DNA of 64,000 bases from contig CAJUHH010000003.1 in NCBI GenBank assembly GCA_910585965.1, forward strand, positions 124,001-188,000, written 5' to 3'. The stretch's first letter is position 1. Each line of letters opens with the position of its first letter. Source of the DNA: an uncultured Lachnospiraceae bacterium. GTDB lineage: Bacteria > Bacillota > Clostridia > Lachnospirales > Lachnospiraceae. A program made the position numbers and the translations under genes. The notes beneath the pieces were generated by a model that saw only the letters and a program-made list of their open reading frames with translations, made no database searches and was not told the origin of the DNA. Positions 6,000 to 15,348 of this stretch are shown here, piece by piece.

Positions 6000-7463
6000 A
6001 TGGAACATAATGACGATATAGAAAAAATAATTGACGCGCAGGATCTTACACTTCCGCCGCCGGAAAGGGAGCCGCAACGACAATATTACTTTATAAAAAA
6101 ATGCCGTGAGTTCATCAAAAGGAAGTCGGAAGAATCAGGACGCCGACTGACCGCGTCGGTCGTGACTTTCGGCTGTCAGATGAATGCGCGGGACAGTGAA
6201 AAACTGGCCGGGATCCTGGAATGCATCGGCTACTTGGTGACGGACAGCGAGGAATCGGACCTGGTTATTTATAATACATGTACAGTCCGGGATAATGCCA
6301 ACCAGCGCGTATATGGAAGGCTGGGAGTCCTGCATGGCCTGAAAAAGAAAAACCCCCATATGAAAATCGCCTTATGCGGCTGCATGATGCAGGAAGAAAG
6401 CGTCATTGAAAAGCTTCAGAAAAGCTACCGCTTTATTGACTTGATTTTTGGGACCCACAATATTTTTAAATTTGCAGAACTTCTATGCACCATGTTTGAA
6501 TCCGAAAGAACCGTGATTGATATATGGAAAGATACCGACCAAATCGTGGAAGACCTGCCGGTGGAACGTAAATATCCTTTTAAATCAGGAATTAATATTA
6601 TGTATGGCTGCAACAATTTTTGCAGTTACTGCATCGTTCCCTATGTGAGGGGAAGGGAACGAAGCCGGAACCCGGAAGACATTTTAAGGGAGATAAAAGC
6701 TTTGGCGGCCGACGGCGTGGTGGAGATCATGCTGCTCGGGCAAAATGTAAATTCTTATGGAAAAAATCTGGAAAATCCTATGAGTTTTGCCTCTCTGCTC
6801 AGAGAGGCCGAAAAAATAGAGGGTATTGAAAGAATCCGTTTTATGACTTCTCATCCTAAAGATTTGTCCGATGATCTGATAGCGGTAATGAAAGAATCCA
6901 GGAAAATATGCCGCCATCTGCATCTTCCTCTTCAGTCCGGCTCCACCCGCATCCTGCAAGCGATGAACCGCCGTTATACCAAGGAGCAGTATCTGGCCTT
7001 GGCAGAAAAAATAAGAACCGAAATTCCTGATATCGCTATCACGACGGATATCATTGTCGGTTTTCCCGGCGAAACGATGGAAGATATCGAAGAAACGATC
7101 GATGTAGTCAAAAAAGTGCAGTTTGATAACGCTTTTACCTTTATTTATTCCAAACGGACAGGAACGCCTGCGGCCTCTATGCCTGGCCAAGTTCCGGAAG
7201 AGGTGGTAAAAGAAGGATTTGACAAACTGCTGAAAACGGTGCAGGATACGGCAAGAAGCCGGGTTTTGCGCTGGAGGGGGCAGACGATGCCCGTGCTTGT
7301 GGAAGAAAGGAACCTTCAGGATGATGCTTTGCTCACCGGACGGCTTTCCAATAATACGATCGTCCACTTTCCCGGGGATGCTTCCCTGATCGGACAGATC
7401 GTCAACGTCCGCTTAAAGGAATGCCATGGTTTTTATTACATGGGGGAAACGGTGGAACTATAA
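6000..7463 (+). CDS. miaB: tRNA-2-methylthio-N6-dimethylallyladenosine synthase
   Basis: Radical SAM methylthiotransferase that adds a methylthio group at C2 of i6A37 in tRNAs reading UNN codons. At 487 residues it has the usual three domains. The N-terminal UPF0004 domain includes TFGCQMNARDSEK with Cys59 and later cluster cysteines in NTCTV and CGCMMQEE. The radical SAM core has Cys204, Cys208 and Cys211 (CNNFCSYCIVPYVRGRERSR) binding the SAM cluster. A TRAM domain lies at the C-terminus (about 420-487). The N-terminal extension of about 50 residues before the first domain is typical of Firmicute MiaB. It heads the miaB-mutS-mutL-miaA run, which places it with MiaA, the enzyme that makes its substrate base. 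Confidence 0.96.
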   Translation: MEHNDDIEKIIDAQDLTLPPPEREPQRQYYFIKKCREFIKRKSEESGRRLTASVVTFGCQMNARDSEKLAGILECIGYLVTDSEESDLVIYNTCTVRDNANQRVYGRLGVLHGLKKKNPHMKIALCGCMMQEESVIEKLQKSYRFIDLIFGTHNIFKFAELLCTMFESERTVIDIWKDTDQIVEDLPVERKYPFKSGINIMYGCNNFCSYCIVPYVRGRERSRNPEDILREIKALAADGVVEIMLLGQNVNSYGKNLENPMSFASLLREAEKIEGIERIRFMTSHPKDLSDDLIAVMKESRKICRHLHLPLQSGSTRILQAMNRRYTKEQYLALAEKIRTEIPDIAITTDIIVGFPGETMEDIEETIDVVKKVQFDNAFTFIYSKRTGTPAASMPGQVPEEVVKEGFDKLLKTVQDTARSRVLRWRGQTMPVLVEERNLQDDALLTGRLSNNTIVHFPGDASLIGQIVNVRLKECHGFYYMGETVEL

Positions 7464-7493
7464 ATATTCAAAAGAAAAGCAGAGGGAATAACA

Positions 7494-10172
7494 GTGGCAG
7501 AATTAACGCCTATGATGCAGCAATATATGGAAACAAAGCAGGAGTACAAGGACTGTATTCTTTTTTACCGTCTCGGCGATTTTTATGAAATGTTTTTTGA
7601 CGATGCGCTGACTGCTTCCAAAGAATTGGAAATTACCCTGACCGGCAAAAACTGCGGGCTGGAAGAGCGGGCGCCTATGTGCGGCATTCCCTATCACGCA
7701 GTAGACGGGTATTTGACGAAACTGGTTTCTAAAGGCTATAAGGTCGCCATCTGTGAACAAGTGGAAGATCCCAAGCAAGCCAAAGGGCTGGTAAAAAGGG
7801 AAGTCACCCGCATCGTAACGCCGGGCACCAACCTGAACGTCCAATCCTTGGAGGAAAATCAGAATAATTTTCTGATGAGCATTGCTTATTTTCCAAATAG
7901 AACAGGCATTTCCGTAGCGGATGTCACTACCGGGGATTATTACCTGACGGAAGTGGATGATCTGCGCAAGCTGCTGGATGAGATCAATAAATATATGCCC
8001 TCGGAAATCATCTGCAACGATGCCTTTATTGTCAGCGGCATGGATATCGATGATCTGCGCAATCGGTTAAAAATCGCCGTCTATCCGTTAGAAGCCCATT
8101 ATTTTGATGACGATGCCTGTAAAAAATGCTTGATGCGCCATTTCCATGTGCATGTCCTGACCGGTTTGGGAATCGAGGATTTTCCTGTCGGCATGACGGC
8201 AGCAGGAGCATTGCTTCAATATTTATACGATACCCAGAAAAATTCACTTTCCCATTTTACGCATTTATATCCCTATCTTACCAGCAAATACATGCTTCTT
8301 GACAGTTCTACAAGGCGGAATCTGGAGCTGACGGAAACGCTCAGAGAAAAGCAAAAGCGTGGATCCCTGCTGTGGGTTCTGGATAAAACAAAGACCGCGA
8401 TGGGGGCAAGAACTCTCAGAAGCTATATTGAACAGCCTTTGATCAATCTGACGGACATCCTCATGCGCCAGGATGCGGTGGAAACTTTATGCGAGCATTC
8501 CGTGGCGAGGGACGAAATCCGTGAATACCTGAATCCTGTTTATGACCTGGAACGGCTCCTCGGAAAGGTGAGCTATAAAACGGCGAATCCGAGAGACCTG
8601 ATTGCTTTCCGCAATTCGCTGGAGATGCTGCCCCATATCAAAACAGTTTTACAGGATCTGGATTGCGGGCTTCTCCATCATATTGAACAGGATATCGATG
8701 GACTATCCGATCTTTTTTCCCTGATCAACCAGGCGATCATTGATGATCCGCCGATCCAGGTACGGGAAGGAGGAATGATCCGCGATGGTTTCGACACTGC
8801 CGTAGACAATCTCCGCCAGGCCAAAACGCAGGGGAAGAACTGGCTGGCCGCCCTGGAGGAAGAGGACAGGGAACGGACAGGGATTAAGAATCTGAAGATT
8901 AAGTTTAATAAAGTGTTCGGCTACTATTTGGAAGTGACGAACTCCTATTTGAGCATGGTTCCCGAAGACTACATCCGCAAGCAGACGCTGGCCAACGCGG
9001 AGCGATATACAACCCCCCGCTTAAAGGAGCTGGAGGATACGATTTTAAACGCGGAAGACAAGCTTTATTCTCTGGAATACGATATTTTCTGCAAAATCAG
9101 GGATACCATCGCCGGAGAGATCGAACGGATCCAGAAGACCGCAAAGGCAATCGCAGCGCTGGATGTATTCGCTTCCCTCTCGGTAACGGCAGAGCGGAAC
9201 CAATATGTGCGGCCTAAAATGAATGAAAAAGGCGTGATCCATATCAAGGATGGAAGGCATCCCGTAGTAGAACAAATGATTGCCAACGAAATGTTTATTG
9301 CCAACGATACTTTTTTGGATAATAACAAAAACTGTATCGCGGTCATTACCGGCCCGAACATGGCGGGCAAATCCACCTACATGCGCCAGACCGCGCTGAT
9401 CGTCCTGATGGCCCAGATCGGGAGCTTTGTTCCGGCCTCCAGCGCCGATATCGGCATTGTTGACCGCATATTCACAAGAGTAGGCGCTTCCGACGACCTG
9501 GCCAGCGGGCAGAGTACGTTCATGGTGGAAATGAATGAAGTAGCCAACATTCTGCGCAATGCCACCCCCAAAAGCCTTCTCGTCCTGGACGAAATCGGCC
9601 GGGGAACATCCACGTTTGACGGCCTCAGCATCGCATGGGCGGTGATTGAGCATATTAGCAATCGCAAATATCTGGGGGCAAAAACATTATTTGCTACCCA
9701 TTACCACGAACTGACCGAGCTGGAAGGAAAGATGAGCAACGTCAATAACTATTGCATCGCAGTAAAGGAAAAAGGGGACGACATCGTATTCCTGCGCAAA
9801 ATCATCAAAGGCGGGGCGGATAAGAGTTATGGCATACAAGTTGCCAAGCTGGCCGGAGTGCCGGATATGGTCATCGACCGGGCCAAGGAAATTGTAGAGC
9901 AGCTGAGCGATAACGATATTACGGAAAAAGTGCAAAGCATTATTGTGGAAGAACGGACGGACAAAAAAACCGTGCGGAAGCAATATGATGAAGTGGATTT
10001 GGCCCAGATCTCCCTTTTTGATACGGTCAGCGACGAGGATGTATTGAAAGAACTGGAGGAAATCGATATCACCACCCTGACTCCCCTGGATGCGCTGAAT
10101 ACTCTGTATCGGCTGCAGAACAAATTGAAAAACCGCTGGCAGGGGAACACAAGAGAGGGAGGAATGGAGTAA
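7494..10172 (+). CDS. mutS: DNA mismatch repair protein MutS
   Basis: Mismatch-recognition ATPase of the MutS1 family, 892 residues. The N-terminal domain holds TPMMQQYMETKQEYKD and the mismatch-contacting FYRLGDFYEMF (Phe-x-Glu, about 25-35). Lever and clamp regions follow. The ATPase has Walker A GPNMAGKST (620-628), then LVLDEIGRGTSTFDG for Walker B and signature, and FATHYHEL. A C-terminal extension of about 90 residues ends in the dimerisation segment. The GTG start at 7494 precedes AELTPMM, the standard N-terminus. mutL follows after 3 bases. Confidence 0.97.
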   Translation: MAELTPMMQQYMETKQEYKDCILFYRLGDFYEMFFDDALTASKELEITLTGKNCGLEERAPMCGIPYHAVDGYLTKLVSKGYKVAICEQVEDPKQAKGLVKREVTRIVTPGTNLNVQSLEENQNNFLMSIAYFPNRTGISVADVTTGDYYLTEVDDLRKLLDEINKYMPSEIICNDAFIVSGMDIDDLRNRLKIAVYPLEAHYFDDDACKKCLMRHFHVHVLTGLGIEDFPVGMTAAGALLQYLYDTQKNSLSHFTHLYPYLTSKYMLLDSSTRRNLELTETLREKQKRGSLLWVLDKTKTAMGARTLRSYIEQPLINLTDILMRQDAVETLCEHSVARDEIREYLNPVYDLERLLGKVSYKTANPRDLIAFRNSLEMLPHIKTVLQDLDCGLLHHIEQDIDGLSDLFSLINQAIIDDPPIQVREGGMIRDGFDTAVDNLRQAKTQGKNWLAALEEEDRERTGIKNLKIKFNKVFGYYLEVTNSYLSMVPEDYIRKQTLANAERYTTPRLKELEDTILNAEDKLYSLEYDIFCKIRDTIAGEIERIQKTAKAIAALDVFASLSVTAERNQYVRPKMNEKGVIHIKDGRHPVVEQMIANEMFIANDTFLDNNKNCIAVITGPNMAGKSTYMRQTALIVLMAQIGSFVPASSADIGIVDRIFTRVGASDDLASGQSTFMVEMNEVANILRNATPKSLLVLDEIGRGTSTFDGLSIAWAVIEHISNRKYLGAKTLFATHYHELTELEGKMSNVNNYCIAVKEKGDDIVFLRKIIKGGADKSYGIQVAKLAGVPDMVIDRAKEIVEQLSDNDITEKVQSIIVEERTDKKTVRKQYDEVDLAQISLFDTVSDEDVLKELEEIDITTLTPLDALNTLYRLQNKLKNRWQGNTREGGME

Positions 10173-10175
10173 ACG

Positions 10176-12140
10176 ATGGCGCAGATTCATATACTGAGCA
10201 AAGAAACAATCGATAAGATTGCCGCCGGGGAAGTGGTGGAGCGGCCCGCCAGCATCGTAAAGGAACTGCTGGAAAATGCAGTGGATGCGAAAGCATCCGC
10301 CGTGACGGTGGAAATCAAAGAGGGAGGCATCGCCTTCATCCGGGTAACGGACAATGGCTGCGGCATCGAACAAAACCAGGTTCCCATCGCCTTTGTCCGC
10401 CATGCCACCAGCAAGATCCATACGGCCGAAGATCTTTCCCGCATTGCCAGCCTGGGATTCCGCGGGGAAGCGCTTTCCAGCATTGCCGCCGTATCCCGCA
10501 TGGAGTTGATCACCAAAACGCCGGAAACGCTGACTGGAATCCGTTATGTCATCGAGGGCGGGGAGGAACTGGAAAGCGAAGAAGTCGGTGCGCCGAACGG
10601 CACAACGATCCTTGTTCGGAATCTTTTTTTTAATACGCCGGTAAGAAAAAAATTTTTAAAAACCCCGCAGACGGAAGGCGGTTATATTTCCGATCTAATG
10701 GAACATATGGCTCTGGCAAACCCTTCTATTTCCTTCAAATATGTCAATAACGGACAGCTCCGCTTCCATACGACAGGAAACGGCAGTCTGCAGGAAATCA
10801 TTTACCGCATCTATGGAAAAGATATTTCCAGGTCGTTGATTCCTGTGGATATCCACGAGCAGGGAATCCATATGTACGGCTTTTTAGGCAAACCGGAAAT
10901 TAACCGGGCAAACCGAAACTTTGAGATTTATTTTGTAAATGGCCGCTTTATTAAAAGCGGAATCATAGGAAAAGCGATCGAAGAAGGATACCGAAGATAT
11001 ATGATGCAGCATAAATTCCCTTTTGTCGTGCTGCATTTTGCCATTCAATCTGAAGAAGTCGATGTCAATGTGCATCCGACCAAAATGGAAGTGCGTTTTA
11101 CCAACCAGATGCGGCTGTACGACTTTATTGAAACCCATGTGAGGGAATCGTTACATGCGGCGGAACTGATACCAGAAGCTACCCTGGAGGAAAGCAGGGA
11201 GGAAAAGGAACAGAAAAAACAGCGACAGGAACAAGAGCGGAAGCTTTTGGCGGGAAGCATACCGGAACCCTTTGAGTCAGTTCGCTCCCGCCAGGAAAAT
11301 GTTTTTCCGGCCAGCCAGACAGAAAACTTAAAAAGAGTTGCCGAAGAAAGCGCTTATCGAATTTCCGGCAAAGTGGAGGAAGAACCCTTTTTTGTGGATA
11401 ACCGAAAGAAAACGGATGCCTCCTTTTTTCCGGACAGCCAAAGAGAAGAAATCACGCCACAGGAAGAGAAGAGCCATGCTTTCCCGATTATTCCTGGCGA
11501 ATCGGTTTCGAACCCAGTGCAGATGGATCTTTTTGAGGAAAAGATGCTGACGAAGGAATCGAGAAAAGAGTACCGCATTATGGGGCAGATTTTTGATACA
11601 TACTGGCTCATTGTTTTTCGTGACAAACTCTTTATTATCGACCAGCATGCCGCCCATGAAAAAGTAAAATATGAAAACATGATAGAGCATCTGAAAAATA
11701 ACCAGGTATATCCGCAAACGCTGAATCCTCCGATCATTGTCACGCTCTCGGGAAAAGAGGAAAGTGTATACCGGGAATACGAAACTTATTTTATGAAAAT
11801 GGGATTTGAAATAGAAATCTTTGGCGGCAATGAATATGCTATCCGAAGCGTGCCTTCCGATTTGTATGGGCAGAGCGGGGGCAGCCTGTTTACGGAACTG
11901 CTGGACGAACTGTCGGAAGGCCCCGTAAACGGAGCGCCGGATATCATCCTTCAAAAAATAGCTTCCATGGCCTGCAAGGCGGCGGTCAAAGGCAATATGG
12001 CTTTCGATACCGCTGGAATGGAAGAATTGATCGATGAACTGCTTGCATTGGAAGATCCTTACCACTGCCCGCATGGAAGGCCGACGATTATCTCTATGAG
12101 CAAGTATGAACTGGAAAAGAAATTCAAAAGGATCGTATAG
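10176..12140 (+). CDS. mutL: DNA mismatch repair endonuclease MutL
   Basis: GHKL-family ATPase that couples MutS to strand incision, 654 residues. The N-terminal ATPase shows KELLENAVDAKA (Glu30, Asn34), DNGCGI and GFRGEALSS. A charged linker covers about 335-465. The C-terminal domain carries the endonuclease set: DQHAAHEKVKYE (489-500, matching DQHA-x2-E-x4-E), ACKAAVKGN and CPHGRPT. MutL is therefore expected to nick DNA itself, as in bacteria without MutH. The ATG at 10176 lies three bases past mutS, with GGAATGGAG inside the mutS end as ribosome-binding site. miaA follows after 10 bases. Confidence 0.96.
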   Translation: MAQIHILSKETIDKIAAGEVVERPASIVKELLENAVDAKASAVTVEIKEGGIAFIRVTDNGCGIEQNQVPIAFVRHATSKIHTAEDLSRIASLGFRGEALSSIAAVSRMELITKTPETLTGIRYVIEGGEELESEEVGAPNGTTILVRNLFFNTPVRKKFLKTPQTEGGYISDLMEHMALANPSISFKYVNNGQLRFHTTGNGSLQEIIYRIYGKDISRSLIPVDIHEQGIHMYGFLGKPEINRANRNFEIYFVNGRFIKSGIIGKAIEEGYRRYMMQHKFPFVVLHFAIQSEEVDVNVHPTKMEVRFTNQMRLYDFIETHVRESLHAAELIPEATLEESREEKEQKKQRQEQERKLLAGSIPEPFESVRSRQENVFPASQTENLKRVAEESAYRISGKVEEEPFFVDNRKKTDASFFPDSQREEITPQEEKSHAFPIIPGESVSNPVQMDLFEEKMLTKESRKEYRIMGQIFDTYWLIVFRDKLFIIDQHAAHEKVKYENMIEHLKNNQVYPQTLNPPIIVTLSGKEESVYREYETYFMKMGFEIEIFGGNEYAIRSVPSDLYGQSGGSLFTELLDELSEGPVNGAPDIILQKIASMACKAAVKGNMAFDTAGMEELIDELLALEDPYHCPHGRPTIISMSKYELEKKFKRIV

Positions 12141-12150
12141 GAAAACGTTT

Positions 12151-13167
12151 ATGACGGAAAAGAAACAGCCGCTGGTCATTTTAACAGGACCTACTGCGGC
12201 GGGCAAAACTGCATTATCTCTACAATTAGCCAAAGCAATCGGCGGAGAAATTATCTCAGCGGATTCCATGCAGGTATACCGGCATATGAATATTGGTTCT
12301 GCCAAGATATTGCCGGAAGAAATGCAGGGAATCCCCCACCACCTGATCGATATTTTAGAACCGAACGAAGAATTCAATGTCGTAACTTTTCAAAAGGCGG
12401 CGAAAGAATGTATCAAAGAAATTGGCAGCAGGAACCACATCCCCATTCTGACAGGAGGAACCGGCTTTTATATCCAGGCCGTTTTATACGATATCGACTT
12501 TACTGAAAATGAAGAAAATACCGCCTATCGGAGGGAACTGGAGAGTCTTGCGGAGGAAAAGGGCAATTCCTTCCTTCACCAAATGCTGGAAGAAGTGGAT
12601 GCGCAGTCGGCATCGGTCATTCATGAGAACAATCGGAAGAGAATGATCCGTGCGCTGGAATTTTATCGGATGACCGGGGAAAAAATATCGGAACACAACG
12701 AGGCGGAACGAAAAAAAGAAGCGGCTTATAACGCCTGTTATTTTGTCCTGACCGATGAACGCCAGCTTTTGTACGAGCGAATCGACCGGCGAGTGGACCA
12801 TATGATCGAGGACGGCCTGGTCAAAGAAGTCGCTTTTTTAAAAGAACTTGGATGCACAAGGGAAATGGTATCCATGCAGGGACTCGGATATAAGGAGATA
12901 TTGGGCTATCTGGAAGGGGATATTTCTTTGGAACAGGCCATTTATCTGATCAAAAGGGATACCCGGCATTTTGCCAAAAGACAGCTTACCTGGTTCCGCC
13001 GTGAAAAAGATGTCATATGGGTTCCCCAAAACGAATTTGGCTATGAAGAATCCAAAATACTTGCCTTCCTTCTGGAAAAGCTGGAACAGAAAGGAATCTG
13101 CCCGAATCAAAGGAAGCAGCTGGAACAAATGGAACATATAGAACACAGGACGCATAGGGAGGAATAA
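12151..13167 (+). CDS. miaA: tRNA dimethylallyltransferase
   Basis: Transfers a dimethylallyl group from dimethylallyl diphosphate to N6 of A37 in tRNAs reading UNN codons, giving the substrate that MiaB then modifies. The protein is 338 residues from the ATG at 12151, chosen because it puts the P-loop GPTAAGKT at 13-20, as in the family; an earlier in-frame ATG inside mutL would add 15 odd residues. Family blocks include SADSMQVYRHMNIGSAK, PHHLIDI, LTGGTGFYIQAVL and NNRKRMIRALEFYRMTG. The C-terminal tail is glutamine- and glutamate-rich. The gene sits between mutL and an aluminium-resistance-type gene, a common clostridial order. Confidence 0.96.
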   Translation: MTEKKQPLVILTGPTAAGKTALSLQLAKAIGGEIISADSMQVYRHMNIGSAKILPEEMQGIPHHLIDILEPNEEFNVVTFQKAAKECIKEIGSRNHIPILTGGTGFYIQAVLYDIDFTENEENTAYRRELESLAEEKGNSFLHQMLEEVDAQSASVIHENNRKRMIRALEFYRMTGEKISEHNEAERKKEAAYNACYFVLTDERQLLYERIDRRVDHMIEDGLVKEVAFLKELGCTREMVSMQGLGYKEILGYLEGDISLEQAIYLIKRDTRHFAKRQLTWFRREKDVIWVPQNEFGYEESKILAFLLEKLEQKGICPNQRKQLEQMEHIEHRTHREE

Positions 13168-13174
13168 AAAAGAT

Positions 13175-14491
13175 ATGTTAAGCAATCATGATATATACCA
13201 GTCGTTTGGAATATCCGAAGAAGTATTGTCTTATGGGGAAAGCGTCCTGAAAGGACTCAAAGAAAGATTTACGCAGATCGACAATACTGCCGAATATAAC
13301 CAGCTGAAAGTTATCAAAGCCATGCAGGATGCCAAAGTAAGCGAGGCCTGTTTGCTTGGAACGACCGGGTACGGCTATAATGACTTGGGGAGAGATACTC
13401 TTGAGTCCGTATACGCCCATATTTTCCATACGGAAGATGCCCTCGTCCGTCCCCAGATCACCTGCGGAACCCATGCCCTGGCCCTGGCACTTTCCAGCTG
13501 TCTGCGGCCCGGGGATGAACTCCTTTCTCCTGTGGGCAAACCATACGATACTTTGGAGGAGGTCATCGGCATCCGTCCGTCCAGGGGTTCGCTGGCCGAA
13601 TACGGCATTACTTACCGCCAGGTGGATCTGTTGGAAGACGGCGGCTTTGACTATGAGAACATTAAAAAAGCAATTAACAGCAAAACAAGGCTCGTCACCA
13701 TACAACGTTCCAAGGGCTACCAGACAAGGCCGACTCTTTCCGTCAGCAGAATCGGCGAACTGATCGCTTTTATAAAAAGAATCAAGCCGGATGTCATCTG
13801 CATGGTAGACAACTGTTACGGAGAATTCGTGGAACGGACAGAACCTACGGATGCAGGAGCCGATATGGTCGTCGGTTCCCTGATTAAAAATCCGGGCGGG
13901 GGACTCGCCCCTACCGGCGGCTATATCGCCGGCAAAAAAGTATGTGTGGAAAATGCCGCCTGCCGTCTGACCTCCCCCGGTCTTGCTAAAGAAGTCGGCG
14001 CTTCCCTCGGGATCTTACCTTCTTTCTACCAGGGATTGTTTTTAGCGCCCACCGTAACGGCAAGCGCATTAAAAGGAGCTATTTTTGCCGCGAACCTTTA
14101 TGAAGGGCTGGGATTTCCAGTCATTCCTGATGGAAAAGAAGAGCGGCATGACATTATCCAGGCCGTCACTTTCGGCTCGCCGGAAGGAGTCATCGCATTT
14201 TGCAAAGGCATACAAGCCGCAGCTCCCGTGGACAGTTTCGTTACGCCGGAGCCTTGGGATATGCCCGGGTATGACAGCAAAGTGATCATGGCCGCAGGGG
14301 CTTTTGTATCCGGTTCTTCCATCGAACTATCCGCAGACGGCCCCATAAAGCCCCCTTATGCCGTCTACTTCCAGGGAGGACTTACCTGGCCCCATGCCAA
14401 ATTCGGCATTATGAAATCCTTGCAGCAGCTTTTGGACGACGGAGTAGTCGCCTGCCAGAAAGGCGGTTTTTGTCTGAATAAGAGTAAATAA
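13175..14491 (+). CDS. Methionine gamma-lyase family (aluminium resistance/YnbB-type) PLP protein
   Basis: A 438-residue PLP-dependent protein of the Cys/Met metabolism superfamily. The cofactor lysine is likely Lys238 in VVGSLIKNPGGGLAPTGGYIAG, and DNCYGEF supplies the Asp that contacts the pyridine nitrogen. The family is annotated both as aluminium resistance protein and as methionine gamma-lyase family, without secure biochemistry. In Bacillus the homologue ynbB also lies downstream of miaA with hfq between; no hfq is present here, and this gene starts 8 bases after miaA. GGGAGGAA in front gives a good ribosome-binding site. No obvious terminator follows, but a 150-base gap with a palindrome separates it from radC. 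Confidence 0.88.
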   Translation: MLSNHDIYQSFGISEEVLSYGESVLKGLKERFTQIDNTAEYNQLKVIKAMQDAKVSEACLLGTTGYGYNDLGRDTLESVYAHIFHTEDALVRPQITCGTHALALALSSCLRPGDELLSPVGKPYDTLEEVIGIRPSRGSLAEYGITYRQVDLLEDGGFDYENIKKAINSKTRLVTIQRSKGYQTRPTLSVSRIGELIAFIKRIKPDVICMVDNCYGEFVERTEPTDAGADMVVGSLIKNPGGGLAPTGGYIAGKKVCVENAACRLTSPGLAKEVGASLGILPSFYQGLFLAPTVTASALKGAIFAANLYEGLGFPVIPDGKEERHDIIQAVTFGSPEGVIAFCKGIQAAAPVDSFVTPEPWDMPGYDSKVIMAAGAFVSGSSIELSADGPIKPPYAVYFQGGLTWPHAKFGIMKSLQQLLDDGVVACQKGGFCLNKSK

Positions 14492-14529
14492 ATCTGTTTT
14501 ACAAGAAAAGTTTGGAAAAAATTAATGAA

Positions 14530-14562
14530 ATTTTATGTACATAAAATGTAATGTGTGATAAT
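14530..14562 (+). promoter_or_regulatory. 18-bp palindrome and extended -10 before radC
   Basis: ATTTTATGTACATAAAAT (14530-14547) is a perfect palindrome. Ten bases on, TGTGATAAT (14554-14562) looks like an extended -10, so the palindrome covers the expected -35 region. This fits an operator in front of the radC-mre-min block. The promoter and the regulator are both inferred. Confidence 0.5.
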
Positions 14563-14642
14563 ATGAATACTAGTTATGCACTTCATTTTACCCGATTGAA
14601 TCCTTTCCCATGCCCGGAGAAGCAAGCGGGAAAGAGCGGCAT

Positions 14643-15332
14643 ATGAAGAAAGAAATCTATAAAGCAAAGAATGACCTGCCATATGAAAAATTTATGCGCC
14701 TGGGATCCCATATATTGACGGAAGCGGAACTCCTTGCCATTACCATACGGACAGGAACAAAGGATCGCAAGGCGGTAGAAATAGGGCAGGAAATATTATC
14801 GCTTCCTTCGGTCAAAGAGCATGGGCTGGGCGGCTTGTACTATGTCACCATACAAGAGCTGATGGAAATCAAGGGAATCGGGCAAGTCAAGGCGGTAAAA
14901 TTAAAATGCCTGGCAGAACTGTCCATGCGAATCGCAATGGCTACTGCAAAAGAAGGACTGCGCTTTCTCGACCCTTCCTCCGTAGCAAAATATTATATGG
15001 AAAGTCTGCGCCGTGAAAAAAAGGAGAAAGTCCTTCTCCTCTTACTGGACCAGAAAGAACGGCTGCTCGGGGAAGAGGTATTATCCATTGGCACGGTCAG
15101 CACGTCTCTCCTTTCTCCAAGAGAGATATTTGTTACGGCGTTAAAAAAAGAAGCGGTACACATTATGCTTCTGCATAACCACCCGAGCGGAGATCCCACC
15201 CCCAGCAAGCAGGACATGAGGGTGACGGAGGAAATACAAGAAATCGGCAAGATGATAGATATTCCGCTTATAGATCATATCATTCTTGGGGATAACAGAT
15301 ATATGAGCTTCCAGGAAGCCGGGTTACTATAG
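14643..15332 (+). CDS. radC: RadC family (JAB/MPN domain) protein
   Basis: A 229-residue RadC/UPF0758 protein. The N-terminal helix-hairpin-helix reads MEIKGIGQVKAVKLK. The C-terminal metalloprotease-like JAMM site has His178, His180, Ser188 and Asp191 in HNHPSGDPTPSKQD, with a partner Glu upstream in GEEVLSIG. The residues for zinc binding are complete, though the cellular role of RadC is not settled. The ATG at 14643 gives the standard N-terminus; an ATG at 14610 is possible but adds 11 unlike residues. mreB starts 16 bases downstream, the usual Firmicute radC-mreBCD arrangement. Confidence 0.92.
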   Translation: MKKEIYKAKNDLPYEKFMRLGSHILTEAELLAITIRTGTKDRKAVEIGQEILSLPSVKEHGLGGLYYVTIQELMEIKGIGQVKAVKLKCLAELSMRIAMATAKEGLRFLDPSSVAKYYMESLRREKKEKVLLLLLDQKERLLGEEVLSIGTVSTSLLSPREIFVTALKKEAVHIMLLHNHPSGDPTPSKQDMRVTEEIQEIGKMIDIPLIDHIILGDNRYMSFQEAGLL

Positions 15333-15348
15333 AAAGGGGTTTATCGAT

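Noticed and set aside
6684..7367. 227-residue open frame antisense to miaB
   Set aside because: It lies within the well-conserved miaB coding region and has no motif or ribosome-binding site.
9687..10421. 244-residue open frame antisense to the mutS/mutL junction
   Set aside because: A shadow of strong plus-strand coding sequence; rich in His and Phe as expected from reverse-frame translation, with no start signals.
11328..12377. 349-residue open frame on the minus strand
   Set aside because: It runs antisense to mutL and miaA, both of which have intact catalytic motifs, has no ribosome-binding site and encodes no recognisable domain.
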